From Candidatus Formimonas warabiya (GTDB lineage Bacteria; Bacillota; Dehalobacteriia; Dehalobacteriales; Dehalobacteriaceae): a DNA stretch of 64,000 nucleotides. The DNA is taken from the NCBI RefSeq assembly GCF_002777255.1, contig NZ_CP017634.1:4848903-4912902 (forward strand). Reading direction: 5' to 3'. The notes below the pieces were generated by a model. It was not told the DNA's origin and made no database searches. It worked only from the letters and a program-made list of their open reading frames with translations. Positions 62,197 to 64,000 of the stretch are shown here, one piece after another; the stretch's first letter is position 1, and every line of letters starts with the position of its first letter. The translations under genes were made by a program, and so were the position numbers.

Positions 62197-62460
62197 TTGA
62201 CCGAGAGAACAACCCGGAAAACGCGTATCGGCCATGTGGTGAGCGATAAAATGGACAAAACAGTTGTGGTTCGTGTAGAAACGCGGGTGCGTCATCCGCT
62301 TTACGGCCGTATTATCAAACAAAGTAAAAAGTTTAAAGCCCATGATGAGAATAATGAATCCCGCATCGGGGATAAGGTGAGGATCATGGAAACCAGACCG
62401 CTGTCCAAGGAGAAACGCTGGAGAGTGGTGGAGATTATGGAAAAAGCACCAATTGTATAA
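62197..62460 (+). CDS. rpsQ: Ribosomal protein uS17
   Basis: This 87-aa small-subunit assembly protein has an OB fold with 'KTRIGHVVSDKMDKTVVVRV' and 'DKVRIMETRPLSKEKRWRVV'. The start is TTG 62197 behind AAAGGAGG. Confidence 0.97.
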   Translation: MTERTTRKTRIGHVVSDKMDKTVVVRVETRVRHPLYGRIIKQSKKFKAHDENNESRIGDKVRIMETRPLSKEKRWRVVEIMEKAPIV

Positions 62461-62496
62461 GAAGGTAATTTGCGGGAAAGAAAGGGGGCGGCGTTC

Positions 62497-62865
62497 ATGA
62501 TACAAGCCGAAACCAGATTAAAAGTCGGAGACAACACCGGTGCAAAAGAACTTCTTTGCATTAAAGTTCTTGGCGGCTCAAAACGGCGTTATGCTACGGT
62601 GGGCGATATTATTATTTGTTCGGTTAAAGAAGCGACACCTGGGGGCGTTGTTAAGAAGGGTGAGGTAGTGAAAGCGGTTGTTGTCCGCACGCACAAAGAG
62701 ATTAAACGCCCTGACGGCTCCTATATTCGATTTGACGAGAATGCCGGCGTCATCATCAATGATGCCGGGCAGCCTAGAGGAACCCGTATTTTTGGCCCGG
62801 TCGCCCGGGAACTTCGGGAAAAGAATTTTATGAAAATTGTCTCCTTAGCGCCGGAAGTATTATAA
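62497..62865 (+). CDS. rplN: Ribosomal protein uL14
   Basis: This 122-aa protein contacts 16S rRNA in the subunit bridge. 'MIQAETRLKVGDNTGAKELL' and 'DAGQPRGTRIFGPVARELRE' are typical. ATG 62497 with AAAGGGGGCG upstream; the longer frame is rejected. Confidence 0.98.
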   Translation: MIQAETRLKVGDNTGAKELLCIKVLGGSKRRYATVGDIIICSVKEATPGGVVKKGEVVKAVVVRTHKEIKRPDGSYIRFDENAGVIINDAGQPRGTRIFGPVARELREKNFMKIVSLAPEVL

Positions 62866-62900
62866 TCTCAGGCTTGTGAGACAATGGGAGGTGAAGCGAA

Positions 62901-63230
62901 TTGGCAAATCCTAAGGTGCATGTGAAAAAAGGCGACACCGTTTTAGTGATCACCGGTAAAGATGCCGGAAAGAAAGGCAAGATTCTGGAAGTGCAGCCGA
63001 AAAAAAGCCGGGTCATCGTGGAAGGGATGAATATCGTGAAACGTCATACCAAACCTACCCAGGCGGCTCCCCAAGGCGGTATTGTGGAGAAAGAGGCTGC
63101 AATGGCCAGTTCCAATGTGATGCTTTTTTGCCCCAAGTGCAACAAGCCCACAAAAATTGCCAAAAAAGAAATGCCAAACGGTGCGTTTCTGCGTCAATGC
63201 AAACATTGTGGTGAAGTATTTGAAAAGTAA
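62901..63230 (+). CDS. rplX: Ribosomal protein uL24
   Basis: This 109-aa assembly-initiating protein has the KOW motif 'KKGDTVLVITGKDAGKKGKI'. The C-terminus has two CxxC pairs ('CPKCNKP' and 'CKHCGEV'), a zinc-ribbon form. The start is TTG 62901 with GGGAGGTGAA upstream. Confidence 0.97.
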   Translation: MANPKVHVKKGDTVLVITGKDAGKKGKILEVQPKKSRVIVEGMNIVKRHTKPTQAAPQGGIVEKEAAMASSNVMLFCPKCNKPTKIAKKEMPNGAFLRQCKHCGEVFEK

Positions 63231-63254
63231 TTCCGGAGAAAGGAGGTTCTTTCT

Positions 63255-63794
63255 GTGGCAAGAATGAAAGAAAAGTACGTAAAAGAAATCCGGCCTGCTC
63301 TTCAGGAAAAGTTTGGATATAAAAATGTGATGGAAATTCCCAAGATGGAAAAGGTTGTCATTAACATGGGTTTAGGAGAAGCAATCCAAAATCCCAAAGC
63401 ACTGGATGCGGCCGTTCATGATTTAACTGCCATTGCAGGACAAAAACCGGTGATCACCCGGGCGAAAAAATCCATTGCCGCCTTTAAGGTGAGAACGGGA
63501 ATGCCCATCGGGTGCAAAGTGACCCTGCGCGGCGACCGTATGTATGAATTTATCGACAAGCTGATTTCTGTTTCCCTTCCTCGGGTGCGCGACTTTAAAG
63601 GTGTATCGCCCAAGGCTTTTGACGGCAGAGGCAATTATACCCTGGGGTTAAAGGAACAATTGATCTTTCCGGAAATAGAATATGACAAAATTGACAAACT
63701 GCGCGGTATGGAAGTGGGGTTTGTCACATCGGCCCGCACAGATGAAGAATGTCGGGAACTTTTAAGGTTAATGGGAATGCCTTTTCAAGCATAG
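63255..63794 (+). CDS. rplE: Ribosomal protein uL5
   Basis: This 179-aa protein binds 5S rRNA. 'NVMEIPKMEKVVINMGLGEA' and 'GQKPVITRAKKSIAAFKVR' are family signatures. The start is GTG 63255 behind AAAGGAGG. Confidence 0.98.
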   Translation: MARMKEKYVKEIRPALQEKFGYKNVMEIPKMEKVVINMGLGEAIQNPKALDAAVHDLTAIAGQKPVITRAKKSIAAFKVRTGMPIGCKVTLRGDRMYEFIDKLISVSLPRVRDFKGVSPKAFDGRGNYTLGLKEQLIFPEIEYDKIDKLRGMEVGFVTSARTDEECRELLRLMGMPFQA

Positions 63795-63828
63795 CCATCC
63801 CAACCATTTCAAATAAGGAGGGAAAAAT

Positions 63829-64000
63829 GTGGCTAAAAAATCAATGATCACCAAGCAGCAGCGTCAGCCGAAATTCAGCGTGAGAGGATATAATCGCTGT
63901 CAGATCTGCGGTCGTCCTCATGCGTATATGCGTAAATTCGGAATGTGCCGTATTTGCTTCCGGCACCTAGCGTATAAAGGGGAAATCCCCGGTGTCACGA
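63829..64000 (+). CDS. rpsN: Ribosomal protein uS14, zinc-binding type (partial)
   Basis: The first 57 codons of a type Z (61-aa) S14 are present: 'CQICGRP' and 'CRICFRH' give the zinc ligands. GTG 63829 follows AAGGAGGG. The window ends before the stop codon. Confidence 0.95.
   Translation, partial: MAKKSMITKQQRQPKFSVRGYNRCQICGRPHAYMRKFGMCRICFRHLAYKGEIPGVT

Overview
The window comes from a low-to-mid GC, spore-forming Gram-positive bacterium, most likely a member of class Clostridia (Peptococcaceae/Desulfotomaculum-like). This rests on established gene order: an rRNA operon followed by ctsR-mcsA-mcsB-clpC-radA-disA, carD, a PIN/TRAM protein, ispD-ispF, gltX, a T-box-controlled cysE-cysS, mrnC, thyX, rlmB, a yacP-type gene, sigH, tRNAs, tuf, rpmG-secE-nusG, rplKAJL, rpoBC, the str operon and the S10/spc ribosomal protein operon. 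SigH and a DUF1002/YpuA-type protein fit a sporulating Firmicute. Genus was not determined.

Layout. Bases 1-4411 hold the 3' end of 16S rRNA, tRNA-Ile, tRNA-Ala, a 23S rRNA gene split by an intervening sequence that encodes a four-helix-bundle protein, 5S rRNA and tRNA-Asn. Bases 4650-9406 are the CtsR-regulated protein-quality-control operon with a clear CtsR operator. Bases 9423-18024 hold radA, disA, two leftward genes (one possibly frameshifted), carD, the membrane PIN/TRAM protein, ispD-ispF, a LysE-type exporter and CorA. Bases 18143-29270 are the accessory part: an ANTAR regulator with a degenerate receiver, RmuC, a 3.1-kb block of atypical genes (TIM-barrel hydrolase-like protein, small cupin with a probable CTG start, SAM methyltransferase, membrane protein) bordered by three copies of a short palindromic repeat, a lone AAA ATPase, a HxlR/iron-sulfur-flavoprotein-like divergent pair, several small proteins, a nested inverted-repeat element and a 20-codon gene with its own terminator.

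Bases 29288-39185 return to conserved housekeeping: gltX, the T-box cysE-cysS-mrnC-thyX-rlmB-yacP run, an inserted glnS, sigH and five tRNAs including two initiator tRNAs. Bases 39256-64000 hold a stand-alone siroheme/4Fe-4S reductase-like protein, two nearly identical tuf genes about 15.8 kb apart, RNA polymerase beta and beta', and the ribosomal protein operons up to a truncated rpsN. Most of this half is translation and transcription machinery, with several leader hairpins and strong sigma-A promoters.

No CRISPR array, prophage, transposase or recognisable defence island was seen. The most unusual items are the 23S intervening sequence, the repeat-bordered accessory block, the 20-residue peptide gene, the interleaved inverted repeats at 27.1-27.2 kb, the hairpin between the nusG Shine-Dalgarno and start codon, and the long acidic tail of RpoB.
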